64,000 nucleotides of DNA from Firmicutes bacterium HGW-Firmicutes-15 (GTDB lineage: Bacteria; Bacillota; Syntrophomonadia; Syntrophomonadales; Syntrophomonadaceae): the NCBI GenBank assembly GCA_002840245.1, contig PHAA01000002.1, positions 62,001 through 126,000 of the forward strand, written 5' to 3'. Shown here piece by piece: positions 16,863 to 26,577 of the stretch (positions within the stretch are counted from its first letter, which is position 1; every line of letters begins with the position of its first letter). The notes under the pieces are model-generated. The model worked only from the letters and a program-made list of their open reading frames with translations. It searched no databases and was not told the DNA's origin. A program made the translations under genes and the position numbers.

Positions 16863-18002
16863 TTATAGAGTCTGCAACACTTTTATGGGCTCTCTGATCC
16901 CAGTAAACTTAGCAAAATTTAGTAAACGCAGGTGCAGAACATCGCTGATCTCAGATCCTGCTTGGATTAAATCGACTCCTTTTGTATCCTTAATATTTTC
17001 CGCTATTACCATTCCTGGAGCAATTTCTTGTAAGCTAATTGATTTCACCACAAAACCTTCCTGGACATTCATCAACTCGGCCTCAAGAGCTGCGAAAACA
17101 TTAGGGTCATACCGTTCGTAGTGGGAGCGCATTACTTCCAGTGCATCTAGGTGCTTCTTTCCAGTCAGTAAAAGACCGTCTAGGTCAAGAACCACTTTAA
17201 GAATACGACCTAGCATAGAGATACCTTTTCCCGTATTAGTCATAAGAGCAATATTTTCATTGAAATTTATTGCCTGGTCGCCGATAGCTTCAGCAATATG
17301 TTCGAGTCGTGGTATTTTGGACAACAAGGCCTTTCCTTGTTGAGGATGAGCCATAAACATCTCGAGCTCAGATTCAGTGAGGAGTATGTCTTGTTCTCTT
17401 TTTTTAAGAATCTCGACGGGTATGGTAACACAACCAATCTGTGAAAGCATGGCTGCCAGCTCGATTTCCCATAATCGTTCGACCTTCAACCGGGCTGCAA
17501 CTTTCCTGGCCGTTTGCGTTAAACGGGAAGCTTGCTTGAAGGCCAGGGGGCTGATAATTGACAGAATATCTATTAGAACTCGGATACTGCCTTTTAAAGT
17601 ATTATCTAATAATTCTTTTTCTGCCATTAGTAATTCATATTGTTCCACGGCAGCATTTATACTGCTTAAAAACACATCAACCGGGCAGGGTTTACTCAGA
17701 AAACGGAAAATGTTACCTTGATTAATCGCCTCGACGGCCACTTCCATGTCAGCCTGTCCGCTGAGCATTATCCGCACAGTATCAGGAGTTAAGCTTCTGA
17801 CTATTGCGAGAAACTTAACTCCGTCCATCTCCGGCATCCGAAAATCAGAAATAACTACGGCAAAGGGACCTTGTTCCTTAATAGCGGTTATACCTTCCCG
17901 AGCACTCTCCGTTGCTACTATTAAGTAATTTTTGCGAAGTATCCTCTGATAAGAACTCAGGATATTAGGGTCATCATCTACCAGCAATATTTTTCTTTTC
18001 AT
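16863..18002 (-). CDS. response regulator with receiver and degenerate HD-GYP domain
   Basis: A 379-residue protein. The receiver domain (residues 4-120) has VDDD, phosphoacceptor Asp in VVISDFRMPEMDG and Lys in LSKPC. The rest aligns with HD-GYP domains by hydrophobic pattern, but the catalytic HDxGK is replaced by SQIGC (LAAMLSQIGCVTIP) and no GYP motif follows. A c-di-GMP hydrolase activity is therefore unlikely; it may be a binding or scaffold output. The start overlaps the previous gene by 29 bases, indicating coupled translation. Confidence 0.88.
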   Translation of the reverse strand: MKRKILLVDDDPNILSSYQRILRKNYLIVATESAREGITAIKEQGPFAVVISDFRMPEMDGVKFLAIVRSLTPDTVRIMLSGQADMEVAVEAINQGNIFRFLSKPCPVDVFLSSINAAVEQYELLMAEKELLDNTLKGSIRVLIDILSIISPLAFKQASRLTQTARKVAARLKVERLWEIELAAMLSQIGCVTIPVEILKKREQDILLTESELEMFMAHPQQGKALLSKIPRLEHIAEAIGDQAINFNENIALMTNTGKGISMLGRILKVVLDLDGLLLTGKKHLDALEVMRSHYERYDPNVFAALEAELMNVQEGFVVKSISLQEIAPGMVIAENIKDTKGVDLIQAGSEISDVLHLRLLNFAKFTGIREPIKVLQTL

Positions 18003-19206
18003 TATAATCCCTCACTATCATTTGATAAAAAAGTTCCTGCCAATCTAATAATTTACTTAACATGTTTATATTAGACAGATAAGCTATATCAATACCAGTC
18101 ATATCTGGAGTGTAGGTCGGACTATGTTCTATTGGCAGTAGTGCATTGGCAACATGTACTGCAGTCAAAACCGAGAAGGTTTTTTCTTTTAGTCCGGAGG
18201 GGCGATGATGAAACAGAACCGGTTCCAGCATGGAATCAGGTAGTCCCCACAGACCCAGAAGGTAAGCCCCTACTTCGGCATGGGAGGTGCCCAGAAGCTG
18301 GTACTCTGCTTCGATAGAACTACATTTTTGATGGTGACTTAAATCTTTCAAACGATCATAATGGCCTGGCAGTTCCAACAATGGAAGTTTGCCAATATCA
18401 TGCAGGATTCCGGCAATCATAGCTTTTTCCTCCAATTTAGGATCAGGGGATTCCAGGTGTATGATTAAACGAGCACCATTACCAACCATCAGGCTATGTT
18501 TCCATAAATGATCTGCTGAGAAATTAGCCGATGGATGAGAATGAAAGGCCGAGAAAAAATGCATGTTTAGCACTAGAGCCTTCAAAGTATTAATGCCCAA
18601 CAAAGCTACGGCTTGTTTGGGATGAGTGACCTTGGAAGCAAGCCCGAAAAAAGAGGAATTAACTAACTGTAAGACTCGGGCGGTCATCGTGAGATCTTGG
18701 CCGATGATTTCAGCGATCTTCTTTAGTGAGGGATCTGGAGATTCCATTTCAGTTACTAAGCTCTGATATAAAGAAGGTAGACTGGGCAAATCTTTAATGC
18801 TGGTTACGACATCAAGGAGGTTCCCATCGCTTAACTTTTCACGCAGCAAACAGGTACGGTTTATTGTTTGTTTCAATATGTTCACATCACAGGGTTTGGG
18901 TATAAATTGATGGGCGGTCTTGACAGACCGGAGTATCATTTGTTCATCTGAATATCCGGATAAAACAATTCGAACTGTGCTGGGATATAGTTTCATGACC
19001 TTTTCCAGCAACTCGGCTCCGTCCATTTCGGGCATGCGCATATCAGATACTACTACGTCAATAGGGTTGTCGGCTAAAATAGCCAAGGCTTCAACTCCAC
19101 TGTTGACAAAAAACATTTCCCATTCATTCCGCATACTATGCAGCATTCGTTGTAATCCCATAATTACGGAAAATTCATCATCTACAAAAAGAAGTCTCTT
19201 TTTCAT
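17974..19206 (-). CDS. response regulator with receiver and HDOD domain
   Basis: A 410-residue protein with an N-terminal receiver (VVVSDMRMPEMDGAELLEK containing the phosphoacceptor Asp; PKPCD containing the Lys) and an HDOD domain at about residues 140-345. The HDOD region shows LPSLPSLYQSLV, LTMTARVLQLVNSSFFGLA, and an HD-like ILHDIGKLPLLE. HDOD proteins are regulatory rather than enzymatic in most cases studied. Its start overlaps the kinase stop in an ATGA, so kinase and regulator are coupled. Confidence 0.92.
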   Translation of the reverse strand: MKKRLLFVDDEFSVIMGLQRMLHSMRNEWEMFFVNSGVEALAILADNPIDVVVSDMRMPEMDGAELLEKVMKLYPSTVRIVLSGYSDEQMILRSVKTAHQFIPKPCDVNILKQTINRTCLLREKLSDGNLLDVVTSIKDLPSLPSLYQSLVTEMESPDPSLKKIAEIIGQDLTMTARVLQLVNSSFFGLASKVTHPKQAVALLGINTLKALVLNMHFFSAFHSHPSANFSADHLWKHSLMVGNGARLIIHLESPDPKLEEKAMIAGILHDIGKLPLLELPGHYDRLKDLSHHQKCSSIEAEYQLLGTSHAEVGAYLLGLWGLPDSMLEPVLFHHRPSGLKEKTFSVLTAVHVANALLPIEHSPTYTPDMTGIDIAYLSNINMLSKLLDWQELFYQMIVRDYNEKKNIAGR

Positions 19207-21542
19207 AGCATATCCTCCAGATCAGTTTCCGAACAATTAACGGGTAAACGAATAATAAAGGTAGTTCCCTGACCTTCCTCTGAGTATACATCAATACTGC
19301 CCTGGTGTTTAGTTACAATAATATCATGAGCTATGGCAAGTCCTTGTCCGGTTCCCTTACCCACAGGTTTGGTAGTGAAAAATGGATCATAAATCATAGA
19401 TATCAGTGCGTTGGGGATACCTCCACCGTTATCAGCAATTATAATTTCTGCATATTCATCTTTTAGCCTGGAAGAAACATTTATGGTTCCACGTTTAATA
19501 ACCCCTTTTTCAATTACCTCACTAATTGCTTGGGCTGCATTAACAAATATATTTAAAAATACCTGATTAATTTCGTCCATGACGCAATTAATCAGTGGTA
19601 GATTATGGTCTAGATCAGCATTAAGCTCTGCGACATATTTCCACTCATTTCTGGAGATAGTTATTGTAGCTTCGATACCCTTATTCAAGTCGGAGAGCTT
19701 TTTTTGCTTTGTTCCCGGATGGGAAAATTCCTTCATAGCTAAGACTAGATTTCTCACTCGCTGAATCCCATCCATTGTTTGTTCTATGGCTACAGGAATT
19801 TCTTCTAACAGGTATTCAATTTCAAGCTCCGATTCCATAGCTTTAATTTGGAAGGCAAAATCAGCAAGACAATTCATTTCGATTGCATTACCTGCGAATT
19901 TTTGATAGCTTTGAATTAGTTTTAAAAGAGTGCTAACTGATTCTCGAAAAAAGACGGTATTATCACTAATATATTGCAGCGGCGAATTAATTTCGTGAGC
20001 GATACCAGCGGCTAGAGCTCCTATTGATTCCAACTTTTGCGATAAGGCTATCTTTATTTCTGATTTTCGGATGTCGGTGACATCCCTAATCACTAAGACA
20101 TGTCCGATTGCTATCCGCTCACTTGTTAGGATAGGCGCACTATTGACAGAAACAGTCTTAACATTTCCATCTCTGGCAACAAGGATTGCGTCTTGAACAA
20201 GACATTCAGTTTGATTGCTGCTGCTAAGAATGAGCTCAATATCATTGTTAACCTGACCGGCAGCTTGGCAGGCCTTACTGTCAGAAAACTCTAGAAAGTC
20301 TACTAAAGCCCTGCCTAATATCTCGTGCTGTTTCCAGCCAATAATATTCTCTGCAACAGGGTTGATCGTGAGTAATCTGCCTTCTATATCCGTAGCAATT
20401 ACTCCGTCACCTATGCTATGAAGTGTGACTGACAGGCGTTCTTTTTCGTTAGCCAGAGCAAGCTCGGCCAGCTTCTGCTCAGTAATATCTGTGTAAATAC
20501 CAAACATCCCGATTATATTTCCTGAATCATTTCTTATAGTATCACCGTGTAATCGAACTTGTAGGCTTAGATTATTACGGGAGCGCATCTTCAACACCCC
20601 TTGCCAGTAATTGCCATTTATCAAGGATTCATAAACCTCTTGTGCAGCACTTTGCTCACAGAAAAGAGTAGCCAATCCGCCACACTGTTTCAGTTCTTCG
20701 GCGGTGTATCCAAATAGGTTATAAAAGGCTTTGTTATGATAAATCACCGATGTTCCCTTTGAGTCTATGAGGGCTATGCCATTGCTGGCGCTATCTGTCG
20801 CTTTATTAATACGAATTAGTGATTCTTCCGTCTTCTTACGTTGGGAGATATCTCGTACAATGCTTATTAAATAACGAACATCTTCGATGTTTATACCCTG
20901 AGAACTTACTTCGACTGGAAATGTACTTCCATCTTTACGACGGTGCACTGTTTCAAACAAGATTCCCTTAAGATTAGCTTCATTTAGCTGTGGAAAGGCA
21001 TTTAAATGGGTTTCGGGTGCACGTATATCCATAATATTAAGAGATAACAATTCATCGTAAGTGTAACCATATACCTGGCAGGCAATCGAATTGGCATCAA
21101 TGATTTCACCGTTCTGATTTATACACAAGATGATATCCCGAGCATTTTCAAATATGAGCTTATAACGCTGCGATAGTTTTTCCAATTCCTTATTTTTCGT
21201 TATATCAATAAATGATGCAACAGTTTGGCAGGATTCTGGGATAATCGCTACTGTCAGCCAAACAGCTCTTATTTTTCCATATCGGTCTAGTATGCTAATT
21301 TCATAATTGCGGGGTGCGGAATCAGGGTCTATAATGCGTGAGTGGTGATACTTCTCAATAAGATTTCGATCAGCTTTATTGACTAACGAAAGCCAATCTT
21401 TTTTGCCTTCTAAATCTTCTTTAGTATAGCCGAACAGTTTTACACATTCACCATTGATAAGAAATACTGTAAGGTCTTCCTCGAGTATCATCATTGCGGT
21501 GCCTGTATTTTCAAAAATAGTACGGTAATAGTAGTTAATCAT
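19203..21542 (-). CDS. multi-PAS sensor histidine kinase
   Basis: A 779-residue cytoplasmic kinase with no transmembrane segment. Four PAS domains follow in order at about residues 3-115, 125-235, 250-360 and 375-495. The phosphoacceptor segment GIAHEINSPLQYI contains the histidine near residue 515. The ATPase domain has the N box region VFLNIFVNAAQAI, the G1 box ADNGGGIP and the G2 box GKGTGQGLAIAHDI. The ATG at 21542 was preferred to an upstream start because GAGGTAAT lies before it. It heads an operon with two response regulators and a DUF342 protein, and probably phosphorylates both. Confidence 0.92.
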   Translation of the reverse strand: MINYYYRTIFENTGTAMMILEEDLTVFLINGECVKLFGYTKEDLEGKKDWLSLVNKADRNLIEKYHHSRIIDPDSAPRNYEISILDRYGKIRAVWLTVAIIPESCQTVASFIDITKNKELEKLSQRYKLIFENARDIILCINQNGEIIDANSIACQVYGYTYDELLSLNIMDIRAPETHLNAFPQLNEANLKGILFETVHRRKDGSTFPVEVSSQGINIEDVRYLISIVRDISQRKKTEESLIRINKATDSASNGIALIDSKGTSVIYHNKAFYNLFGYTAEELKQCGGLATLFCEQSAAQEVYESLINGNYWQGVLKMRSRNNLSLQVRLHGDTIRNDSGNIIGMFGIYTDITEQKLAELALANEKERLSVTLHSIGDGVIATDIEGRLLTINPVAENIIGWKQHEILGRALVDFLEFSDSKACQAAGQVNNDIELILSSSNQTECLVQDAILVARDGNVKTVSVNSAPILTSERIAIGHVLVIRDVTDIRKSEIKIALSQKLESIGALAAGIAHEINSPLQYISDNTVFFRESVSTLLKLIQSYQKFAGNAIEMNCLADFAFQIKAMESELEIEYLLEEIPVAIEQTMDGIQRVRNLVLAMKEFSHPGTKQKKLSDLNKGIEATITISRNEWKYVAELNADLDHNLPLINCVMDEINQVFLNIFVNAAQAISEVIEKGVIKRGTINVSSRLKDEYAEIIIADNGGGIPNALISMIYDPFFTTKPVGKGTGQGLAIAHDIIVTKHQGSIDVYSEEGQGTTFIIRLPVNCSETDLEDML

Positions 21543-21920
21543 ACTAATAATTACCTCAATTCTCAACATTAGTGTTATGGTATATTTCGCTATAGTTTTA
21601 TGTTTTCCTTTAATCACACGACTAATATTGATTGATTGCAAATGTAAAACAATAAGGGTTCTTTAGGGCGATTTGTCGGTCTTCGATATGAGTAGTGAAC
21701 TGCCCAAGGAAACTGTCTCTATAAGTATCATAGTGAGCCAGGTGTTACAATTTGCATGCCCGTGTTGACGCTTCCTAGGTTTTAAGTTTAAGATTATCTA
21801 TATTCGGTTAAACATGCTTGCTTATGTGCCCGGAAAAATGAGCATTATATATATTTTCCTAATAGGTCAACATCGGCTGTGTAAGAAGGGAAGAAAAGCG
21901 TATGGAAAAGACCGATCATA
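21543..21920. other. divergent intergenic region between kinase and HD-GYP regulator
   Basis: 378 bases with no gene larger than a few codons. It must hold the divergent promoters of the leftward kinase operon and the rightward regulator. Nothing matching a c-di-GMP riboswitch was recognised. A nine-codon reading frame (21902-21928) precedes and overlaps the regulator start. Confidence 0.4.
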
Positions 21921-22925
21921 ATGTATAAAGTACTTATCGTTGATGATGATAAAAATATTCTTGCTACCTTTCGTAGGCTTTTACATAATCATTTTATCGT
22001 GGCTACTGCTGAAAATGGGTTGGAGGGGATTACTGCTTTAAAAAATGAAGGGCCATTTGCCGTGGTCGTTTCCGACTTTAGGATGCCAGGAATGAATGGA
22101 ATTGAATTTCTTTCGAAAGCCCGGCAGATTGCACCGGAAACTATTCAGATAATGTTAAGCGGACAAGCTGACATGCAGACAACTATTGACCTGATAAACG
22201 AAGGACATATTTATCGCTTCCTAACTAAACCATATAAAGCTGAGCATTTTCTAAATGCATTAAAGGGAGGAAGCGAACAATACCGTTTATCTGCGATTGC
22301 ACGGGAACTTGAGCAAAAGAAGATACAGCTGGAGAGCCTACAAAAAACTGTTGCTGGAGTTATTAATATGTTAGTTTCCATCACAGAAAAAAGAGACCCC
22401 TATACAGCAGGTCATCAGGCTCGGGTTGCAGAAATTACCGGTGCTATTGCCGTGGAATTGAGTCTATCTGAGGGGCAGGTTCAAGGTATTAAAATGGCGG
22501 CAACTATCCATGATGTAGGGAAAATATGTATACCTGCTGAAATATTAAGCAAGCCCGGATTAATTACTGAGGCCGAAAATAATCTTGTTAAAACCCATGT
22601 GCAAATTGGTTATGACATTTTGAAGACAGTGGAATTTCCTTGGCCAATTGCGGACATAGTATATCAGCATCATGAAAGAATGGATGGGTCTGGCTACCCA
22701 TTAGGTCTTGCTGGAGATAAAATCCTATTAGAAGCTAGAATTCTTGCGGTAGCTGATGTTGTAGAGGCCATGGCAGGGTACCGTCCTTATCGGCCTGCTT
22801 TCACAATGGAGGATGCCCTTAATGAAATTAGCCAAAACAGAGGTATTCTATATGATGCAGAAGTGGTTGATGCCTGCTTGAAAACTTTTCAAGGAAAAGG
22901 GTTCAAACCAATGATAAGAAATTAA
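21921..22925 (+). CDS. response regulator with receiver and HD-GYP domain (c-di-GMP phosphodiesterase)
   Basis: A 334-residue protein. The receiver domain has VDDD, the phosphoacceptor Asp in VVVSDFRMPGMNG and the Lys in TKPYK. The HD-GYP domain at residues 145-330 keeps HDVGK, the HHERMDGSGYP loop and downstream GDKILLEARILAVADV. It is therefore expected to hydrolyse c-di-GMP when phosphorylated. Its receiver closely resembles that of the degenerate HD-GYP regulator at 16863 (both have AxxGITALK/IKxxGPFAVV), suggesting a duplication. No good ribosome binding site precedes it; a small upstream frame may couple its translation. Confidence 0.93.
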   Translation: MYKVLIVDDDKNILATFRRLLHNHFIVATAENGLEGITALKNEGPFAVVVSDFRMPGMNGIEFLSKARQIAPETIQIMLSGQADMQTTIDLINEGHIYRFLTKPYKAEHFLNALKGGSEQYRLSAIARELEQKKIQLESLQKTVAGVINMLVSITEKRDPYTAGHQARVAEITGAIAVELSLSEGQVQGIKMAATIHDVGKICIPAEILSKPGLITEAENNLVKTHVQIGYDILKTVEFPWPIADIVYQHHERMDGSGYPLGLAGDKILLEARILAVADVVEAMAGYRPYRPAFTMEDALNEISQNRGILYDAEVVDACLKTFQGKGFKPMIRN

Positions 22926-23058
22926 TTATAGGGAGTTATAAGGAGTTATTTAATTTGATAATAACTGCTTTCATTTGGTATACGGGGTTATAAGGAATAA
23001 AGAAATATTTTTATTGTAACTTGGGCTGCAATTATTATAAACCTGATGAATGGAAGAT

Positions 23059-23130
23059 AAGCGAAGCTGCACTTTCCGAAATTTTGGCTTGTTGCTAACT
23101 GCCATTATATAGGACAAGGTGACTTCGCTT
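23059..23130 (+). promoter_or_regulatory. nested inverted repeats upstream of the EndoQ gene
   Basis: AAGCGAAG (23059-23066) pairs with CTTCGCTT (23123-23130), CAC (23070-23072) with GTG (23119-23121) and CTTGT (23088-23092) with ACAAG (23114-23118). The folded element ends about 100 bases before the gene. The whole interval 22926-23230 otherwise shows no gene. Confidence 0.35.
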
Positions 23131-23230
23131 CTGTAATTATGGGTTGTTTCTTAATGATTATTGCTATTATTTAGCAACTGCGAAAGTCTGGTGTCAAAAT
23201 AATAATACCGGCTGGAAATGGGGAGTAGTA

Positions 23231-24460
23231 ATGAACACTATTGAGAGATTAAACAATGAATTAGAGTACGACACTAAATCACTGACCAGTCTCTTCGCCG
23301 ATCTTCATATCCACATTGGAAGCGCTAAGGGTAAAGCTGTGAAGATAACTGCTTCACGTCAACTGCAACTAAGGACTATTATCTATCACGACGCGCCTCG
23401 TAAAGGTTTGGATATGGTGGGTATTGTTGATTCAGGCAGTACGCTGGTTTCTGCCGAAATTGAAGAAATGTTGGCTGATGGGGATTTGGTGGAGCTTGAA
23501 AAAGGTGGCTTTATAGCCCGCAATGGGGTATTGCTGATTTCTGCCTGTGAGGTGGAGAGCAGGGAGGGAGTACATATTATAAGCTACCTTCCTACTATGC
23601 AGCGCATAAGAGATTGGCAGGCATACATTAAGAGCAGGGTGCATAATACGAGGCTCTCAACCCAGAAGGTAGATGCCAGTATATTGGATCTGATAATGCT
23701 TAGCAGCCAATTGGATGGCATTTTTTGCTTTGCCCATGCCTTTACACCCCATAAAGGGGTATATGGGATGTGGACGGATAAACTTGCCAGTAAACTTGGT
23801 GAGGATATTAGGCATATAAAGGTATTAGAACTAGGCTTAAGCGCAGATACTGATATGGCAGATATGCTGGAGGAAACCAGGGGCTGTACCTTCCTGTCTA
23901 ATTCAGATGCCCATTCATCACCTAATGTAGGCAGGGAATATAATTTGTTGAGAATGGGGGAGAAGAATTTTCAAGAACTGCGGCTTTGTTTAGCAAATAA
24001 GAATGGTCGGAGGGTTTTGGCCAATTATGGAATGCATCCTAGTTTGGGTAAATATCACCGTAGTTTTTGCCCAGGCTGTGATAAAATTATTACTGATGAA
24101 CCACCGATTAGCCTTTGTCCGCTGTGCGGAAATTCTAAGATAGTTATGGGTGTTTTTGATAGAATTGTTGTGATAAGAGATTATGATAGTCCTCGACATC
24201 CAAACGAAAGACCCCCTTATTATTACCGAATACCATTAAAGGACTTACCGGGAATTGGCCCAAAGACATATAATAAACTGCTGGGTGTTTTTCCCAATGA
24301 GATAGAATTAATAGAAAAAATACTGCTTGAGGATATAAGCATGGTAGCGGGTGGGACTATCGCTGCAACCATACGCGATATGCGATTGGGCCGCTTAGGT
24401 ATAAGCGCCGGAGGTGGAGGCAAATATGGAAAGGTTAAAAAAGATTCTAGTAACCAGTGA
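23231..24460 (+). CDS. endonuclease Q-like PHP-domain protein
   Basis: A 409-residue protein of the EndoQ (YqxK) family, which nicks DNA 5' of deaminated bases. The N-terminal PHP metal site has FADLHIHIG, later GDLVELEKGGF and the closing FLSNSDAHSS. A zinc finger follows with CPGCDK and CPLCGN. A helix-hairpin-helix-like segment KDLPGIGPKTYNKLL lies near the C-terminus. ATG 23231 has GGGGAG just upstream; an earlier in-frame start at 23144 lacks one and adds an unusual 29-residue leader. It overlaps the next gene by 35 bases. yqxK lies near nudF in Bacillus. Confidence 0.88.
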   Translation: MNTIERLNNELEYDTKSLTSLFADLHIHIGSAKGKAVKITASRQLQLRTIIYHDAPRKGLDMVGIVDSGSTLVSAEIEEMLADGDLVELEKGGFIARNGVLLISACEVESREGVHIISYLPTMQRIRDWQAYIKSRVHNTRLSTQKVDASILDLIMLSSQLDGIFCFAHAFTPHKGVYGMWTDKLASKLGEDIRHIKVLELGLSADTDMADMLEETRGCTFLSNSDAHSSPNVGREYNLLRMGEKNFQELRLCLANKNGRRVLANYGMHPSLGKYHRSFCPGCDKIITDEPPISLCPLCGNSKIVMGVFDRIVVIRDYDSPRHPNERPPYYYRIPLKDLPGIGPKTYNKLLGVFPNEIELIEKILLEDISMVAGGTIAATIRDMRLGRLGISAGGGGKYGKVKKDSSNQ

Positions 24461-25139
24461 TGCCAGGGGAGCGCGAGATGCGGCCCGGGAGGGCATGCTG
24501 GTAATGATCGTAGATTTAATTGATATGTCAACCACACTGGAAAGCGCCCTCGATGCCGGAGCTTATGCGGTCCTAGGGGCTAGCCCGGATTATACCCGAG
24601 TGCCGGTGAAGGTGATGCCGGAATATATGGGAAGGTATGCTGCTCGTCTGTCTAAAGAAGGCGGGAGAGGTATTATTGTGGTAGCAGAGCCCCGGGTAGG
24701 TTCGGATGAGGAAAGAATTGCTCGTTGCCAGAAAATAATTCGGGGTATTGAAAGTGAAAAAGGAGTAGTTGAAGCTGTGTTGCCGAACATCGGAGCGGAA
24801 ACCCCACGGCTAGCGAATTTGAACGGGCGGGTTGTGGTGGTTGCGTCTGATACCGGAGGGGTAGCCTACGATGCAGCTTTTGTGGAAAGCAATAGGGTTA
24901 TTACCGGCACTGTGGCTCGAACCTACAGGCAAAAGGGTATAGAGCCTGCACTTACGGCGGTTCGAAGAGTATATGAAAACATTGGCGAAGATGATACTGG
25001 TGTTGCTATTGTAGCCGCTAGCCGTAACTCAATGGAAGACGTACTAGCAGCTCAATTCATTGCAAATCTATTACTAGGTAAAGCTCCAATAATAACTGGG
25101 AGGAAAGAGTTTGAAACCAATTTATGTGATAGGGCATAA
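24426..25139 (+). CDS. uncharacterised protein with a ComB-like motif
   Basis: A 237-residue soluble protein. The segment MIVDLIDMSTTLESALDAGA resembles the phosphate-binding region of ComB (2-phosphosulfolactate phosphatase), but the rest was not recognised. A glycine-rich middle section with VVVVASDTGGVAYDAAF and a helical C-terminus follow. It starts inside the EndoQ gene and ends inside the pyrophosphatase gene, so the three are tightly coupled. I do not assign a function. Confidence 0.6.
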   Translation: MERLKKILVTSDARGARDAAREGMLVMIVDLIDMSTTLESALDAGAYAVLGASPDYTRVPVKVMPEYMGRYAARLSKEGGRGIIVVAEPRVGSDEERIARCQKIIRGIESEKGVVEAVLPNIGAETPRLANLNGRVVVVASDTGGVAYDAAFVESNRVITGTVARTYRQKGIEPALTAVRRVYENIGEDDTGVAIVAASRNSMEDVLAAQFIANLLLGKAPIITGRKEFETNLCDRA

Positions 25140-26463
25140 GCACCCTGATATTGATTGTATTGCGTCTGCGATTGCTTACAAGGTCTACAAACAAAGCACA
25201 GAAAAAGGGCTATACCTTGCTGCTGCAGCTGGTGAACTGAATCCGGAGCTAAAATGGCTGCTGGATTTTTTGAGTTTCGAGCATCCCCAGGTAGTGGATG
25301 ACGTGGGAACCAAAGTTGGGGATTTATTGGATGACGAACTGCCATTATACATCAGCACCGATACTACACTGGTGGAACTAGGAAATATTATGCGTAAAAA
25401 TGAACTTAAGACCGTTCCGGTCTTGGATGAAAAGCAAAGATTTCTTGGCCTGATTACCATTGGTGATGTCGCTATGATTTATATGGATGCACTGGGCAGT
25501 GGTCGGGATATCGATCGGAGTCCAGAAATATTAAAGAACTTACTGGATCAAAAGGCTAGTAATATTATGAAAACCAGGGATCTGATTCTGTTTGAACCGG
25601 ATGAAAGAGTGGACGAAGCCAGAAAAAACATGCTGGCCAGCCGCTTTCGCAACTATCCCGTGGTGGATGACGAGAACCGTTATTTGGGTATGATTTCCCG
25701 GTATAACCTTCTGCAGATGAAGCGCAAGCAGATCATTCTGGTAGACCACAATGAGAAGAAACAGGCAGTGGATGGAATCGAGGAAGCGGAGATTCTGGAA
25801 ATAATTGATCATCACCGGGTAGGCGACCTGCAGACTTTGTACCCCATTTATTTTCATAATGAACCGGTCGGATCCACATCTACCTTGGTAGCGGAGATAT
25901 TTTTATTGAACCAGGTTTATATGTCTGCCAACCTGGCTTCTTTGCTCTTATCCGGTATTATGTCTGATACCATGATTTTCAAGTCACCAACGACTACCAG
26001 TAAGGATAAACGAATAGCCCAGGAACTAGAGCACATTTCTGGCTTGGACTCTCTCACTTGGGGTAAGAAATTGTATTCTGAATCCAACCGGGTGGATAAA
26101 CAGTCTGATGAAGAGGTAGTCAGTGGAGACCTGAAAGAATATGTCAGCGGGGATACCACCTTTGCTATAAGCCAGGTAGAAACAGTAGATCTGGCCGCAT
26201 TTGCCGAACGTAGATCTTCCTTGCTGCAAACTATGGAAGCAATGTGTGAACGTAAGAGCTATGTCTTAATGTGCCTTATGGTAACCAATATTTTTGAGGA
26301 TGGAACTGAAATGATCGTGGCGGGAAAGAAAAGCGCACTGGTTGAGCTGGCTTTTAAACATGAACATCTTAATGGGGGAATATTTCTACAGGGGGTTCTT
26401 TCCCGTAAAAAACAGGTGGTTCCGGTTATTTATCAGATGCTTCGTCAAGAAAATATGATTTAG
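25111..26463 (+). CDS. manganese-dependent inorganic pyrophosphatase with CBS domains
   Basis: A 450-residue family II pyrophosphatase hydrolysing PPi to phosphate. The N-terminal DHH part begins VIGHKHPDIDCIASAIAY, and a CBS pair is inserted at about residues 75-205, each with a typical VPVLDEKQRFLGLI or PVVDDENRYLGMI strand. The DHH motif is IIDHHRVGD. The C-terminal DHHA2 domain ends with SRKKQVVP, the family's substrate-binding signature. Length and order fit the CBS-PPase subgroup, in which adenine nucleotides control activity, here without the extra DRTGG domain. Translation starts at TTG 25111 after GGGAGGAAAGAG, overlapping the previous gene by 29 bases. Confidence 0.93.
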   Translation: MKPIYVIGHKHPDIDCIASAIAYKVYKQSTEKGLYLAAAAGELNPELKWLLDFLSFEHPQVVDDVGTKVGDLLDDELPLYISTDTTLVELGNIMRKNELKTVPVLDEKQRFLGLITIGDVAMIYMDALGSGRDIDRSPEILKNLLDQKASNIMKTRDLILFEPDERVDEARKNMLASRFRNYPVVDDENRYLGMISRYNLLQMKRKQIILVDHNEKKQAVDGIEEAEILEIIDHHRVGDLQTLYPIYFHNEPVGSTSTLVAEIFLLNQVYMSANLASLLLSGIMSDTMIFKSPTTTSKDKRIAQELEHISGLDSLTWGKKLYSESNRVDKQSDEEVVSGDLKEYVSGDTTFAISQVETVDLAAFAERRSSLLQTMEAMCERKSYVLMCLMVTNIFEDGTEMIVAGKKSALVELAFKHEHLNGGIFLQGVLSRKKQVVPVIYQMLRQENMI

Positions 26464-26540
26464 AAAATTCAGCGCTTCATTAAGGAATGTTAAGTAACAA
26501 ATAGTTTGTTTATACTCATATTAAGTCTAATTTGCCAATA

Positions 26541-26577
26541 GAGTGACCTGAGATTGTGTTTCAGGTCACTTTCTTTT
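26541..26577 (+). terminator. terminator after the pyrophosphatase
   Basis: AGTGACCTGA (26542-26551) and TCAGGTCACT (26561-26570) form a perfect 10-bp stem followed by a T-rich run. Confidence 0.88.

Noticed and set aside
21543-21920. c-di-GMP riboswitch upstream of the HD-GYP regulator
   Set aside because: The region lacks the conserved GEMM-I core sequences; only ordinary AT-rich intergenic DNA is seen.
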